Shown here: in pieces, positions 35,701 through 46,500 of the stretch
Layout: every line of letters begins with the position of its first letter
Position numbering within the stretch: position 1 is the first letter of the stretch
Virus record (IMG/VR): IMGVR_UViG_3300048030_000422
Location: 1 to 54,963 of that record
Direction: 5' to 3' (one strand)
DNA from: a virus
Length of the DNA: 54,963 nt
Translations under genes and position numbers: made by a program
The notes under the pieces: model-generated
The model's input: only the letters and a program-made list of their open reading frames with translations
Databases searched by the model: none
Told to the model about the DNA's origin: nothing

Positions 35701-38700
35701 GGCCGTTGTCTATATAATATGATTCGTAATCAATAACTTCACTTACAGTGTAAATTTCATTCAAAAGTTCGTAAGTATATGCTTGCGGTCTTCTACTTGA
35801 AAAATCATATAACTTTGTACTATTATTATCAAAGGAAGTAGCATTTGAATCAAATTGTGTACCACCAATATTTAAACCATTAATACCAATTACACATAAT
35901 TTATTATTACTAAATTCAACCTTATATCCGAATCTTTCATTTTTACTAGAAGCAGGAGCTTGTAACGTCTGTGTGTTTTCAAAAGCAAGCGAAGATGAAT
36001 TATATTTGTAAATATAGACAAGTCCTTTATCTATACCGGTATCGGTATTTGTTTCTATATCTGCTGAATTAGCACCTACTGCTATATAATTTCCATCGTC
36101 ACTTAATGCTACACTTGTTCCCCATAAGATATCTGTATTTGGCGTAGTGATAGCTTCATAAAAAGCATAGCGTCCTTCTTGTAATCTATATACATTTACT
36201 TGAAATTCATCTGTACTAGTATTAAAAGCAGTAAATGTTAAAACTTCACCGTTTGTGCTTACATCAATATTTTTTCCTGCTTGATTCGTATTGTTAAATG
36301 CAGTGCTGTCATTATCGCCTTGAATTGTTGAACTGTAAGGCAAATAACCAAATCTGTCTACATTATTATCAACACTTTCCCATAACGCAATATCTGTTGG
36401 GCCGTTACCGCCTTTTGGAATATCGACTTTTGCTTTATACAGTTGTCCATTTTCTTGAACAATAGCACCAGTTACATATGAATGGAAGTTATCCCAGTCT
36501 CCTCTAAATGTAACATCTATTGTTCCTCTCATTTCCATTATAGAATAAGTTGTGTCGTAAAGATAAACTCTACCGTTATTGCCTTCACTGCGTACATAAA
36601 GTTTATATGTTTCATCTGTAGTAAATGCAGTTTCCAAGCCAATACCAAATTTTTCATCGCCAGTAGGTTCATTTGAAACAAATTGTTCTAACAAGTAATA
36701 TGAGTTATCTAGATTTTTCTTATATACATAAACAATACCTTGGTTGGTTAATCCACTTGCATATCCTTCATCGTCTGCAGGAATTTTGTAGACTTGTTCC
36801 CAATCTCTACTGTTTGTATTAATGCTACTACTATCATCATCTGTAGCCCTTTTTGCTCTCCATAACGTGCCTCTATCGCTTACAATATCATCTTTTAAAA
36901 TGTTGAATGATGATTCAGCTTCGCCCCTGTATCGTGTTTTAACATTACTTGCAAGAGGCGCTGCTACGAACATAAACTGACCATCTCCGGAAAATTTAAT
37001 TTTTTGGCCAAATGCACTTGCACTATTATGTAAATTTGTAGGTACAATTATTTCTTGTATAAAGTTTAACGTTTGTGTTTCGCTTGACCTAGTATAAACA
37101 TAAACCTTGCCATCTATTGGCCTACCGACTGCAAATATACTATTAAAGTCGTTTACAGCAAAACTAGATCCGTATCCGCCGTCTCCGTTTTCTATGTTAA
37201 ACAATTCTTGTTTTCCTGAGAAAATTTTGTTGTTTTTAAATACACCAAATTTGTCATTTGCAACATTATCTATCCAGATAGTATTGTTTTCATTTAATCC
37301 AAATTTATTAATATCTGCATTTACATTACTAGGAGTATCGTAACGTTTTGAAAGTAATTTAGTAATAATACCAGTAGTACTATCATTCAAGTCTAAAAAT
37401 TCTTCATTAAAAGTAATATCAGCTACTACACTGACAACAGTACCAGAAATATTGTTTATTTTATAAAATCCGTCGATATTATCGTCAATAAATTGTACAC
37501 CAAATATTTCACCTATAGCTAAATCAGGAATACTATCAAATTTTAAATCAAATCCTGTAGTTGTTTTAGTATATGTTTCAACTCTGTTTGAAATAAGAGT
37601 GTGTTGATATATGTTCCAGCTATTTTTTTCTGACGTTACCCAAATTATATTATCTATCGGGACATTGGCTATATCTAATTCCAAAATATCATTTGGTGTT
37701 TTAGCAAGAAAGTCTATTTGATCTAAACTAACATAGCCAGCAGTTTTAGAATATTCATCTGTGCTATATTTGTAAGGAAATGGATTTTTGGTATAGTTTT
37801 GCGGTTTTATATAAACTTTTGATTCAGGAATTTCATAAACTAAGTCTGTTCTGTTTGTGTCCACAGCATCAACAAGTTCAATTAATTGAGGTTCAATTCT
37901 AAATTTTGTTTCGTCTAGTTTATATTCAAGTTCATCAAATGTATCAGTTGCGCCGTATTGAGCATTTCTTATTGCCCATTCTTCATAAAACTCTAAACTT
38001 TCTTGATCTGTACTTCCTAATTTATCAAAGAATTTAGTTAAACTATTCAGTGTTCCTTTTTCTTGGATAAATCCTTGATAAAATTTATATTGGCTAATAT
38101 CATCTTCAATTATATTATCAAGATATTCTCTTTTCTGATAACCAATCAAATGCTGCGCAAGGCGTTGCTGTTCAGTATCAAAATTATCTGTATCTAAATC
38201 ATAAAAATCTGCAAACTGATTTACTTTGTAATCAAAGTTTGCTTTGAGACCGCTTTCTGGTCTATCGTCTAATCTATTCCATAAACTGCTGTCAAATACA
38301 GAATCTCCACTTATAAATATATTGGCTGAATAATAAAATTCTTTATATTTTACTAAATCGCCAAGTGCATAATCCTGCCACTGTTCCCATTCTGTAATAT
38401 TTGCTTGATCGTAAATAAATCCTGGAATATTTAAATTACCATTCCAATTATCTGTTCTATAACCTACAACTTTTATACGTTCTTGTCTATACCCACTTGA
38501 TGGATTATATATTGTATCATTGAACACTGTTTTATTATCTATAATTACCGAATGATCTTTTTGTATCAAACCTAACTTGCAAAAGTAAATTGCATTGTCA
38601 GCAGTGTTTGGCAAAATAGTAACACTATTACCGGTATCTCTACTAATATTAACACTATAATCTTTGACCGCAGTTCCGTCTAAATTAAGTATTTTATAAC

Positions 38701-41700
38701 CAAATATATTTTCCTTAACATTATCTATAACAAAATAATCTTTTCCAAAAGTCAAACTATTTGCACACGGACTTAGTGTAATTATTGTTCCTACACTCCA
38801 GTTTTGTGTTGTATAGAATAGAAACTCTTTTATGCTTAATGTCCAGTCTTCAACGGCTTCAGTTTCACGGTTAAAAAAGTCAAAAACAAATCCTTGCTTT
38901 TTTAAGTAATCTTCATAACCCTGTATAAAATCTACAACTTCTTGTGCAGTTGCTAATACTGCACCGTAATTAATTGTATTAGTATCGTTGCCAAAGTTTT
39001 TTCTAAGAGTTGCAGTTGCTCCTCCGATAATAGGCAAATTACGTAACGGACTATAGAAACTTGGATCAAATTGATCAGTTGTTGTATGGTTTACATTTAC
39101 TCTATAATATGTATTTTCATATCTTACAATTTTACCTGCAATATATTGTTTATCTTCTGTCCAATATAAAAAGCTTTCACTTATGCCCCCTACATTAATC
39201 GCAATATCATTACTAGATAAAATCGGAGTGCTATAAGTAAATACAGGATTTTCTTTGTCATATCCAGATATTTTGAATCCGTTTGTTCGTTTTTCGATAA
39301 TAACACCGCTATATGTTACAGTTGTAAGTGGAGAACTTTGTACCAAATCTATCTTATAATTTTCAAATGGAACAAAAACATTTCCTTTATTAGAAGGATT
39401 TTTGCTATCTAATACAAGTTTTAATTTTTGTTTTTCACCAAACCCGCCTAACTTGAATGCAATCTTGTGTTTAAGATTTTTTAACTTTTTTGTAAAATTT
39501 TCATATTGACTAGTTACGTCACTTGCCATATAATCGTAAATGTAGTTACTAAAGCCTGCAGTCAAAATTTGTTCTCCATCTTTTTGTGTGTTGGTACACA
39601 ATAAGTTAGATAATTTTATTCTTTGGCTAGTTTCTCCGTTGTATACAAGTTGCCCTGTTAAATTTCTGCTAATTCTTGATCTATCAAACCCAACACCTAA
39701 TACTTGTGCCGGTCTATTAATCATAATTGCTTTTAATAATGCAAAAGGATATTCGCTACTACGTCTCCAAGCAGTTTCAGTAGGTGTATGATCACCAAAT
39801 TTAAATGTTTGGCCATTTTGCACTGAAAAACTAAATTCATTTACATAACCACTGTTTAAAGGACTACGTACATTACCGTTTTGGTCTACAGGAATATGTT
39901 TTGTTAATCCAGGGCGAATAAATCTTTTATCAGTACGTATTAGGTTGCTAGATCTAATTATACCTTTTTCTAAATCATTCCACAGTACTAGATTATTTTG
40001 TGTATAAGGTGCAGGGCCGTATTTGCTTTCCCACCACGAAGGCTTTACACTTAATCCAAGCATTTCCCAAGGACGTAAGTTTGGCGAATCAGTATCATAA
40101 GCATTAATATAAATGCCTCTCCAAAATCCTGCTAACGGTAAATTATTTTTATTGCTTCCAAAACCGTAATTATATGTAAATGTTTGTGTTTCAGATACAA
40201 AACTATTATCAGTATAATCAGCATTACCTGCTTTTGTTAACCAGTTTACAAAATCACTAATAAGAATTTTATTTAAATCACCAACTTTTACTTTACTATT
40301 TCTGTATTCACCACTTACATAATCCCAAATATCAAATATACTCTTGTCATACGAAACTTTTATGTTATTGTAAAATCTTTTTTCTAATTCTAATAACAAA
40401 TTATCTCTATAATCGTTATAACCAATTATTATACTTCCGTCGTGTCCTCTGATCGCTGTTTGCGCTTCTTGATATGTTGTGTCGGAAAATACTTCTGGCT
40501 TGTATGCAGGATACAATCCTAATTTTGTAGGTGTTTGAGGAATATAGCTACCATTAGTAGTTTCATATTCGTATATCTCAATCATATCGTTTAGCACTAA
40601 ATTAAACTCTGTAGTGAATTGCACAAAGCCTTCACTAGTAAAAACATAATCTAAATTTACACAAACTTGCTCACCATTTACATAAACGTTTACAGCTTTT
40701 TCACTTAATGTATCTAGAGTAAACACATTTGATAATGCATAGAATTTAATATCAGGGTCTAAAACTTTGTGTTCTATTTTTTTATTTGCGCCAATACCTG
40801 TCATATCTGAATGATAAAAAGGCATACTTGATTTTTTATCTTTTACTAATGATAATAAAACTTGATCTACTTGTTCTTTTATTGATCCGTCTAAATTTAA
40901 ATTTTCAGCTTCTTGTACAAACGCCCTTTTAAATTTACTATATTCATTTTTGGCAAAGTTTAGTGCAGCAACTAAATTATTTTCTTTGTTACTGATAGTA
41001 AATAATGGCAAATTAATCGGTCCACTATGTTGTACAAATTTTCTACCGTATTTTTTTACATTTCCTAGATCACGCAAATTGTTTGCGCCAGGTTGTGTTC
41101 CTACAAAGTTAGGTACTTCTTCTGCAACGCTATCCACGTGGTCGCTGACTTCACCTAAAGTAAATTGTGTAATGTCTTCGTTTAAAGGATTTCTTTCAAA
41201 ATTATGAGCAGTTTCATAATATCCTTTACTTGTTTTATTTGCTGTTTTTGAATGAGCTTTAATTATTAAAATATCATCTACATTTAAGTCAGTAAAAAAC
41301 TGTACATTTATTCTGTTATTTGCATCAGTGGCAAAATTAAAATCAACGCCTTGTTTTTTTACAATATTGTTTACATAGACTATAATTTTTAAATCAGCAA
41401 CAAGAGCACTCTCTTTGAAAACATCAACAATAAAGTTATTTGTACGTTCTTGTCCAGTATATTTTCTTATAACGTATTGTTTACTTAATGAAGGAGCCTT
41501 TACCCAGCCATTAACATAATTAAAATCTACACCTCTATGTTCAAATTTCTTTAAAAATCCAGTTGAGGTAGCAACTTGAAATACTTGATTGTTTACTTCA
41601 TATGTAAATGAATCTTTTAATAAACTAAAATCAAATAAAATATCACCAGTATTGGCTATATTTTTGTAAGACAAAGGAAATCCTAATTCTGGATCATTTA

Positions 41701-43552
41701 CTCCTTCTCCAATAGCATAACTAAAAATTCTACAGCCTTTAAAATCACTTGAAGGATATGTTATTGTATCGGAAAAACTGTTACCATTGGTATCACATAA
41801 ATCAAACAACGGTGCTTGATTAACACCTGTTTTTTCTTGTGCTACATTCCAAGTCGTACCGTTGTAGTAATACATCTTGCCAGCATTTCGGTTACCATCT
41901 TTAACAAGCACAGTGTCATTTGTATCAGGAAAAGTATCAGTTGTTTCAACTAAACTAATTTGTCTATTACCTTTAAAATCAAAAAACTTAACTTGTAAAA
42001 TTTTTCCATAGACAAAAGAATCTGTATCATTAATAAACATTACTCTCATACCGTCAGATAATTCAATGCCGTCAACACTATAACCGGGTTGTCCTTCTAT
42101 TTTTGACTTAACATCATCGGTATAATTGTCTATCAAATCAATATTATTTTTTGCTTTTGTACCAAAGTTAAATAGTTTTAATCCTTGATCAAATTCAATA
42201 ATAGGACGTTTTGCTCTGCTATCTTCTGGAAGATCAAATGATTGTCCGTTTAATGCTGCACTCTGTGTAATAACATCTTTATGAAACCATCTATTGTATC
42301 TAGCCCACGGATTTCTGTCTGGACTTGCTTTGTTTACTACTATATAATCTTTTGTTCCAGCAAAACTTTTTGCATCACTAAAAGGAACTCTATCAAAGCC
42401 ATTGTTATCAAACGGTACTTTGCTATCAGAAGTAAATATAGCAGGTACTTGTAAATCTTCAGCTGCAACAAGTTTTATTTCATCGCCAACACCTTCTACA
42501 TACCACAGCCCTTCAGAATATTTTGCAGGTGTAACTTGACCAATAAAGTATACTTTCATTCCGTTACTTAATGCCCATCCGTCCGATGTGGTATAAGTTT
42601 GCTTGCCAATTATTTCATTGTCTATATCAATTATACTATTAGCATCTATATCTGATATAATTATTCTACTACTAATATTCAAATCGTATTGACTTACAAA
42701 ATATAATGTATCAGGTGCATCATCAGGAATAGTAAATTCTAATATACCTTTTTCGATATAATCTTGTGCAACGAAATCATCTTGATTTAGTAGTACATCA
42801 TCGGCGTCTGGTGACAGTGTTACACCTTGTGTGTAAGTTTGATTTAGTATAGAACTATCATCAAGTTTTTCGTTTGGATCTACTCCCCTATATAGAGCAA
42901 TACTTAAAGGGTTACCCGGAGAATCTATTTCAAACCTATAAGTTTGTCCTCTATATAAATTTAAGTTTGGATTTTTTGTTAAACCATCTGGATGAAATAA
43001 TAAACTAATATCATTATCTTGTTCTAATACCTCGACCCTATATGTGCTAACAACGTCTTTACTTTGACCTCTGACTGCTACTTCTTGCGGTCCATTAGGC
43101 AACCAATAGTATTCTCGGAAGTTAGCAAACTTATCCAGATTAATATTTGGATTCCACGCATAATACTCTTGTTCATTAAGATTACTATGATTTTCTGTGT
43201 TTGCATTGTAAGTCTTAAGCAATCCCATATAGTCATTATAATCACTATAATATTTTGTAGAACCTAAAAAATCTTCGTATATACTGACAGGCTCAAACTG
43301 ATAATCGGTTCTTAATTTAGAAACATCTTCTAAATAATTATCTAAAATAGTTGCTGCTTTTGCTTCTCGTTTTCCAACAAACCCATTTATTTTTTCAATT
43401 ACTCCAGGATTAGTCAACTGGTCTAATGTACTACTTAAAAACTTCTTATTTTGTGGAGTTCTAAAAAACCTAGGTAAATGTTCTACACTACTTCTTTTTT
43501 CATTTTTGCCTGCTGGTAACGGAAATTCGTTTTGATCATCATTATATGACAT
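29774..43552 (-). CDS. Giant (4592 aa) baseplate/tail structural protein
   Basis: One uninterrupted 13.8-kb frame, about a quarter of the window. It follows gp6 directly (TAATG overlap), where T4 has gp7, so a baseplate-wedge or fibre-scaffold role is inferred; I see no clear gp7 similarity. Visible parts: an N-terminal ~700 residues with baseplate-like strands; short carbohydrate-binding-module-like W...Y..G..V segments near residues 1462, 1719 and 2350, with a fourth weaker one near 2220; an FG-GAP/beta-propeller-like region near 2110-2570; and several C-terminal repeats with an FTGDG start and a VxVNG centre (about 3540, 3935, 4460). No protease, transmembrane or signal segment is visible. 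The C-terminus has ERIEYF/LRQLRRGTLGTG, a motif common in phage tail proteins. Confidence 0.7.
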   Translation of the reverse strand: MSYNDDQNEFPLPAGKNEKRSSVEHLPRFFRTPQNKKFLSSTLDQLTNPGVIEKINGFVGKREAKAATILDNYLEDVSKLRTDYQFEPVSIYEDFLGSTKYYSDYNDYMGLLKTYNANTENHSNLNEQEYYAWNPNINLDKFANFREYYWLPNGPQEVAVRGQSKDVVSTYRVEVLEQDNDISLLFHPDGLTKNPNLNLYRGQTYRFEIDSPGNPLSIALYRGVDPNEKLDDSSILNQTYTQGVTLSPDADDVLLNQDDFVAQDYIEKGILEFTIPDDAPDTLYFVSQYDLNISSRIIISDIDANSIIDIDNEIIGKQTYTTSDGWALSNGMKVYFIGQVTPAKYSEGLWYVEGVGDEIKLVAAEDLQVPAIFTSDSKVPFDNNGFDRVPFSDAKSFAGTKDYIVVNKASPDRNPWARYNRWFHKDVITQSAALNGQSFDLPEDSRAKRPIIEFDQGLKLFNFGTKAKNNIDLIDNYTDDVKSKIEGQPGYSVDGIELSDGMRVMFINDTDSFVYGKILQVKFFDFKGNRQISLVETTDTFPDTNDTVLVKDGNRNAGKMYYYNGTTWNVAQEKTGVNQAPLFDLCDTNGNSFSDTITYPSSDFKGCRIFSYAIGEGVNDPELGFPLSYKNIANTGDILFDFSLLKDSFTYEVNNQVFQVATSTGFLKKFEHRGVDFNYVNGWVKAPSLSKQYVIRKYTGQERTNNFIVDVFKESALVADLKIIVYVNNIVKKQGVDFNFATDANNRINVQFFTDLNVDDILIIKAHSKTANKTSKGYYETAHNFERNPLNEDITQFTLGEVSDHVDSVAEEVPNFVGTQPGANNLRDLGNVKKYGRKFVQHSGPINLPLFTISNKENNLVAALNFAKNEYSKFKRAFVQEAENLNLDGSIKEQVDQVLLSLVKDKKSSMPFYHSDMTGIGANKKIEHKVLDPDIKFYALSNVFTLDTLSEKAVNVYVNGEQVCVNLDYVFTSEGFVQFTTEFNLVLNDMIEIYEYETTNGSYIPQTPTKLGLYPAYKPEVFSDTTYQEAQTAIRGHDGSIIIGYNDYRDNLLLELEKRFYNNIKVSYDKSIFDIWDYVSGEYRNSKVKVGDLNKILISDFVNWLTKAGNADYTDNSFVSETQTFTYNYGFGSNKNNLPLAGFWRGIYINAYDTDSPNLRPWEMLGLSVKPSWWESKYGPAPYTQNNLVLWNDLEKGIIRSSNLIRTDKRFIRPGLTKHIPVDQNGNVRSPLNSGYVNEFSFSVQNGQTFKFGDHTPTETAWRRSSEYPFALLKAIMINRPAQVLGVGFDRSRISRNLTGQLVYNGETSQRIKLSNLLCTNTQKDGEQILTAGFSNYIYDYMASDVTSQYENFTKKLKNLKHKIAFKLGGFGEKQKLKLVLDSKNPSNKGNVFVPFENYKIDLVQSSPLTTVTYSGVIIEKRTNGFKISGYDKENPVFTYSTPILSSNDIAINVGGISESFLYWTEDKQYIAGKIVRYENTYYRVNVNHTTTDQFDPSFYSPLRNLPIIGGATATLRKNFGNDTNTINYGAVLATAQEVVDFIQGYEDYLKKQGFVFDFFNRETEAVEDWTLSIKEFLFYTTQNWSVGTIITLSPCANSLTFGKDYFVIDNVKENIFGYKILNLDGTAVKDYSVNISRDTGNSVTILPNTADNAIYFCKLGLIQKDHSVIIDNKTVFNDTIYNPSSGYRQERIKVVGYRTDNWNGNLNIPGFIYDQANITEWEQWQDYALGDLVKYKEFYYSANIFISGDSVFDSSLWNRLDDRPESGLKANFDYKVNQFADFYDLDTDNFDTEQQRLAQHLIGYQKREYLDNIIEDDISQYKFYQGFIQEKGTLNSLTKFFDKLGSTDQESLEFYEEWAIRNAQYGATDTFDELEYKLDETKFRIEPQLIELVDAVDTNRTDLVYEIPESKVYIKPQNYTKNPFPYKYSTDEYSKTAGYVSLDQIDFLAKTPNDILELDIANVPIDNIIWVTSEKNSWNIYQHTLISNRVETYTKTTTGFDLKFDSIPDLAIGEIFGVQFIDDNIDGFYKINNISGTVVSVVADITFNEEFLDLNDSTTGIITKLLSKRYDTPSNVNADINKFGLNENNTIWIDNVANDKFGVFKNNKIFSGKQELFNIENGDGGYGSSFAVNDFNSIFAVGRPIDGKVYVYTRSSETQTLNFIQEIIVPTNLHNSASAFGQKIKFSGDGQFMFVAAPLASNVKTRYRGEAESSFNILKDDIVSDRGTLWRAKRATDDDSSSINTNSRDWEQVYKIPADDEGYASGLTNQGIVYVYKKNLDNSYYLLEQFVSNEPTGDEKFGIGLETAFTTDETYKLYVRSEGNNGRVYLYDTTYSIMEMRGTIDVTFRGDWDNFHSYVTGAIVQENGQLYKAKVDIPKGGNGPTDIALWESVDNNVDRFGYLPYSSTIQGDNDSTAFNNTNQAGKNIDVSTNGEVLTFTAFNTSTDEFQVNVYRLQEGRYAFYEAITTPNTDILWGTSVALSDDGNYIAVGANSADIETNTDTGIDKGLVYIYKYNSSSLAFENTQTLQAPASSKNERFGYKVEFSNNKLCVIGINGLNIGGTQFDSNATSFDNNSTKLYDFSSRRPQAYTYELLNEIYTVSEVIDYESYYIDNGLTLQRDLSTADDVEILYQNNHLYLGFEGLDTGDSKFGLIFDLRHDKDITNWNTLGEATDFINYDKMRGAFLYDSVTSDLITYIDLIDPIQGKIANAAEREINYKLYYDPAVYNIGNTNTGVVNPWGEERVGELLWDLNAVKWYNPYQKNADYSSNVWNKIIPGYSIDIYEWVSSTLLPDEWDAIADTTEGLADGVSGVSRYGNQRYVRKNVYDPITGLFSAKYYYWVKNSKVLPTITNRTITANAVASLIEDPAANGYRFLGMFGRNNFAIYNCTNLVKDTDTVLHFEYYNTEEVKINNIHREYNLLTEGLATSQPNDRVVSKWIDSLVGYDKQRTLLPVTTLSPARRYGILDDPLQTMFVNRTEALKQVIERINLVLSKKLIVDEFDISGLSSKDPQPTNVSREYDTVVENETLLRFIGTSKLDQAQLSVDIVDGRLTKVTITNAGRGYIDPAFNSATDTKRRGPKVTITGSGIGAEIETVINNLGQVIEANIINEGKNYNSTTTTVTVRPFTALITTDTTLLGFWATYIWNSTEKEWIRINNQSYDASLYWKYIDWYAEGYSKETNIDYLVPGSYALGGLKDNLGDIIKIETIGSGGWLLLKKIDNQLEVDYTVNYETIGRQNGTIEFSRLLFNNERFGFDKAVYDSALYDRDAGEEVRIILNTINQTIFVDELKVEWNKLFFSSVRYALAEQPTIDWIFKTAFIKAKHNVGGLDQKTTYKSDSLESYNDYVNEVKPYSTKIREFVSAYENIDPTQTNVTDFDLPPRYDLNAEKIVSETAQVLDSQIRNYSEFVTTYPQKNWFDNVGFEVKEVVLTDGGTGWTNAPRLVMSGGGGPTVIGSTTINEGKVTGIVIDFANLKYITAPTLTFEGDQEDYSTAKPARATAIIGNSPVRSTHMLIKFDRITGSYFVTDLDVTQTFTGTGSQIDFILKWPIDVRPSKITVTVDGVEQLATDYSISNILDKTVTYPRYYGVVSFANAPSNNKTIVIEYDKDVNYLSASDRINFYYNPTTGQFGKELSQLMDGVDYGGVQIDTASFGASQGFNNGDLFGSTPFDRFSGNLEDEVFVLDGSTGSITVSVPFEAGVKYNVYYKAATAGINDNPVRIDSEAYGTSEAPEDSIMLTITGDGITSTFILDEDQLVTRDGDTIIVRKETSDGAVTPSGVIFDTQINGGDLTNVAGQFSTATGIDAGNIVIDGDDFVSPTTSKGTEEQVPGQILDTLDLQVYERVNDGQGVITVQNFRTDGGSAEYYLENLPATQDSVIVKLDNVVLDPAQYEIDYSEKLLRISDSSLLPVGKHLSFLTIGTNGSNIIESDTFTGDGNTANFVTFYKFEQNVTAVVSVNGVISTSFGLDASGPEYGDNANKVMLVFGEVPPANSIITYTLYKGTGKQYSQLAIDDTFDRTVSTQRSHTFGSNGAVPLPFNKKPISHNILVKVGDKFLDAGYVKKHTMTVDRAYEIDNWQLLDQTKISQLDILVYINDQLVDPINYIYSTTNGRIEFTTREIGKSGDILRVYLIDNAEYFFVDTVIKLSNAGTLVDYAPLDQINFTLNDSTNVIGTVQEYTKTGQEVTIKLQGYVRDLIALAAKDDTPSLYFDDSTDFKIDSIRVVDSERLSLKDIPTQDVKIYVFSNHDTNEFERLSLRVSYEDTNAAEGSANYLTRNLLSRGEIKLDKKIPGPEYAWVFLNGKFLTSQADYTLSDNRQSIILSERPIKNDRIEILYFTADVSKQKFAYRIFKDVLNRYHYKRINSGMEYDLAVDLNWYDLSINLKSSDGLDEPNKELAIPGIIFINGERIEYFVKQGNVLRQLRRGTLGTGVKDVHSANSRVFHQGVSETIPYQDTTYTQLFTGDGAAKTFNLNWTPTSVNEFDVFVAGTRLRKATPIDPNNSTADTNYYQYNEALDQDSPGGDVVVPAEFTVENNILTLVTAPLADTEIRIIRKTGKIWNDDGISLASSKNTISRFLTDSTYKLAR

Positions 43553-46500
43553 TAGTAGTTTACGCCTCCGGTAGAAGTTACATCAGAGCTTTGTACTCCA
43601 ACATTCAATATGTCATCGCTGGTTACAACTAACCCCGATGCTTTAAGTCTTGATTGCGTAATCGCATCAATTATTTCTACATCATCCACTGATGCACTGC
43701 TTATTAGTATTTCGTCATTTTCGCTTTTAATTTCGTACAAGCTACCAAAACTTTGTGTTTCTTGTTTTGGTACTAAAACAACACTAACAATATCCGGTGC
43801 TGATTGATTTATAATATATGTTGCTAATTCGCTAAAATAAAATGTTTCGCCAAAGTCCCAGTTTTCTAATGCAAAGAAAGCATTAACCGAATCTATAACA
43901 CGACTTTTTACATCATTATCATTTACTACTCGGTCACTATTTTTGACTACTTTAATTGTTGCTTGTAAATCCACGTCACTTTTACTGCCCAAAATAGGTT
44001 TATATTTTACAGGATGATAAATTACATCATCACTTATACTTTTAATTGCTTGTACACTAGAGTTATAGTCTAAATACAAATTATCACTGCTAGGCGGCAA
44101 GGGTTTAGTTTGTGTGTTGCCTTTTATATAATCTCTATATTCGTTATCATAACTTTTTGTAAGCAAATATACATCAATAATATTACTACTACTAGGATCT
44201 ATTCTAGCTTGTTCATCAGCAGCGTGTGAATATTCAAATTTAATATCAGTCCTACCAAAATATGCAAGATAATCAGATGTAAACTCTAATGCGTTTGCAG
44301 TTTGATTGTATTTTAAAAATACGTCTCTATCAATTAAGTAAAATACGTCACCATTGTTATACTGACTTAATGCGCCAACTGCGCCCTGACTAGTTTTTGT
44401 ATATATAGGCTCTTTATCTGCATCAATATAATTAAATGTTTCAGTTTTATTTACTGTTGTCTTTTTTTGGTAAATGTATTTTGTATTACTGTTAGTCTCG
44501 GGTGCAACAATATGTTCAAATAAATCTGGATCATCAACAACACCATCATTGTCAGTATCAAAAAAACTTATTTCTATCTTTTTGCTATTAATATACCCTG
44601 CATCATTTTTATACTCTTTAGTAATTTGCCAAGGCCAATCCACAGTAAACGGATTAAGTGCATCAGGTTTTGTATTGATACTCAAAACCTTTATAACATC
44701 CGAAACTATTGTGCCTGACTTACTGTCATATATTTTATTAGTGCTATCAAAAAAGAACCGTATTTGATCGTTGCTTTCAAATACATATCTGCGTCCTCTA
44801 GCAGTGACAGTATATTTTTGCCCATCTGTTTCAAATAATAATAGCCAACTGTTATCACTTTGTGTGTTTGTACTATCGCCAGTTTTTCCTAATCCAAATT
44901 CTGTACGTGTGTCAAGATTATTAGAAATAATTACACGCCACTGACTATTTTCAAAATCATATCTCAAACCAAATGTTTTAAAAGCAAAAGCTTGATCTAT
45001 AATTTGTGTTTTAACTGCATCAGTTATACTTGTATCAAGCACTGGAATAATTTCAGCTAGGACTGCATTTTGCGGTATTTTATCATTTAAAACAATCGGG
45101 CCCAATCCTGTATCAGCATTTACTACTGTGCCATTATCTTCTACGCTAATAACCTTTACCCATTTATAAGTCGACGAGCCGGAAGTCGTTGCACTACCTA
45201 AAGCAAGATCTCCGGTTGATGAAAAATAATAATTATTAGGAGCATCAAATTTTATCAACGCACCCGGAGTGACATATCTCATAATACTTTTTGTAAAACT
45301 AGAAACAGCTATAGGAGTACTATTAATTGTATCTATAAAATATCCAGTCGATCTATTAGTATCAAAAGTGGTAAAATTCCAAGAAAAATTTAAATTCTTT
45401 ACACTTGTATTTCTTGGAAAGTTTTTGTAATAAAAGTTTAATAATTTTGTATCTTTTATTGCTGGTATAATTATATTGTTTATTGATGATTCTATATCAT
45501 TCCTAGTTACAAAATCAAAACTATATTTAGAATCTAAATTTTCAGTAAAAAGTATTCCGTCATCGCTGTAAAGCAAAGTATTGCTGTACTTGCCGCTTGC
45601 ATCTCTTAAATCAAAATATCTACTGATTCCGCTACTAGTTCTGTTTACAGCTTTTGTTTTTATGATATTTTGATTTATACCTAGTGTTCCTATATTGTAA
45701 TCTTCGCCTGTGATTAATCTATTTTGTGTGTAATAGGTACTAGGTGCATTTGTTTTAATTGAAGAATTACTTTCTGCAGCCGCACTGTTATCAATAACAG
45801 TTTTTAGCTCCATTGTTAACGAAAGAGTTTCTACTTTACCGGCTTTACTTGTATAAGGCACAGTAATTGTTATGCCAGTCATATCACTAGGTACAATCTT
45901 AAATTGTCTAGCATTACTTGTTCTGTAATAAACTTTAAATTTACCTTTAGGTAATGTACCAAACGTGCCATCACTAAAAATTAAACTAATTCTGTCTTGC
46001 ACTCGGCTTAATACACCGTAAATATCTCGCACTTTTTTATTAATACTATTGTAGATAATATTGTTTCCTTCAATATTATCGACCTTGGTCCACAATTTAT
46101 TTTCTAAATTATTACTATCTAATTGATACAACCAAACATCACTGTTGTTTATATTGTCTGTATCAATGTTAATTGTAGTATTTGGAGTAGGGTTGTCAAC
46201 AGTCACAACATTATTTTCTAATCTACCTTGTCTAAAATGTAAAAAGAATCCGCTGTTGTTAGAACCTGCTCCTTGACCGTCATCTCTGTATAAAAATGCT
46301 AGTCTGTTACCTGCCAACGGTTCTTCTTCGTAAATTTTTTCTGCATCTATATCAGTGCTAACAATTTCAAATTGTGTTGTTATGCTATCTACATTTTTTG
46401 TAAAACTGTAAATAGGCAATCCACTATTGCTTATTGAATTTAATCTATATTGTTCTGTTAGAACACTATCGATAGTTTCTTTTTTAATACTTTTACCAAA

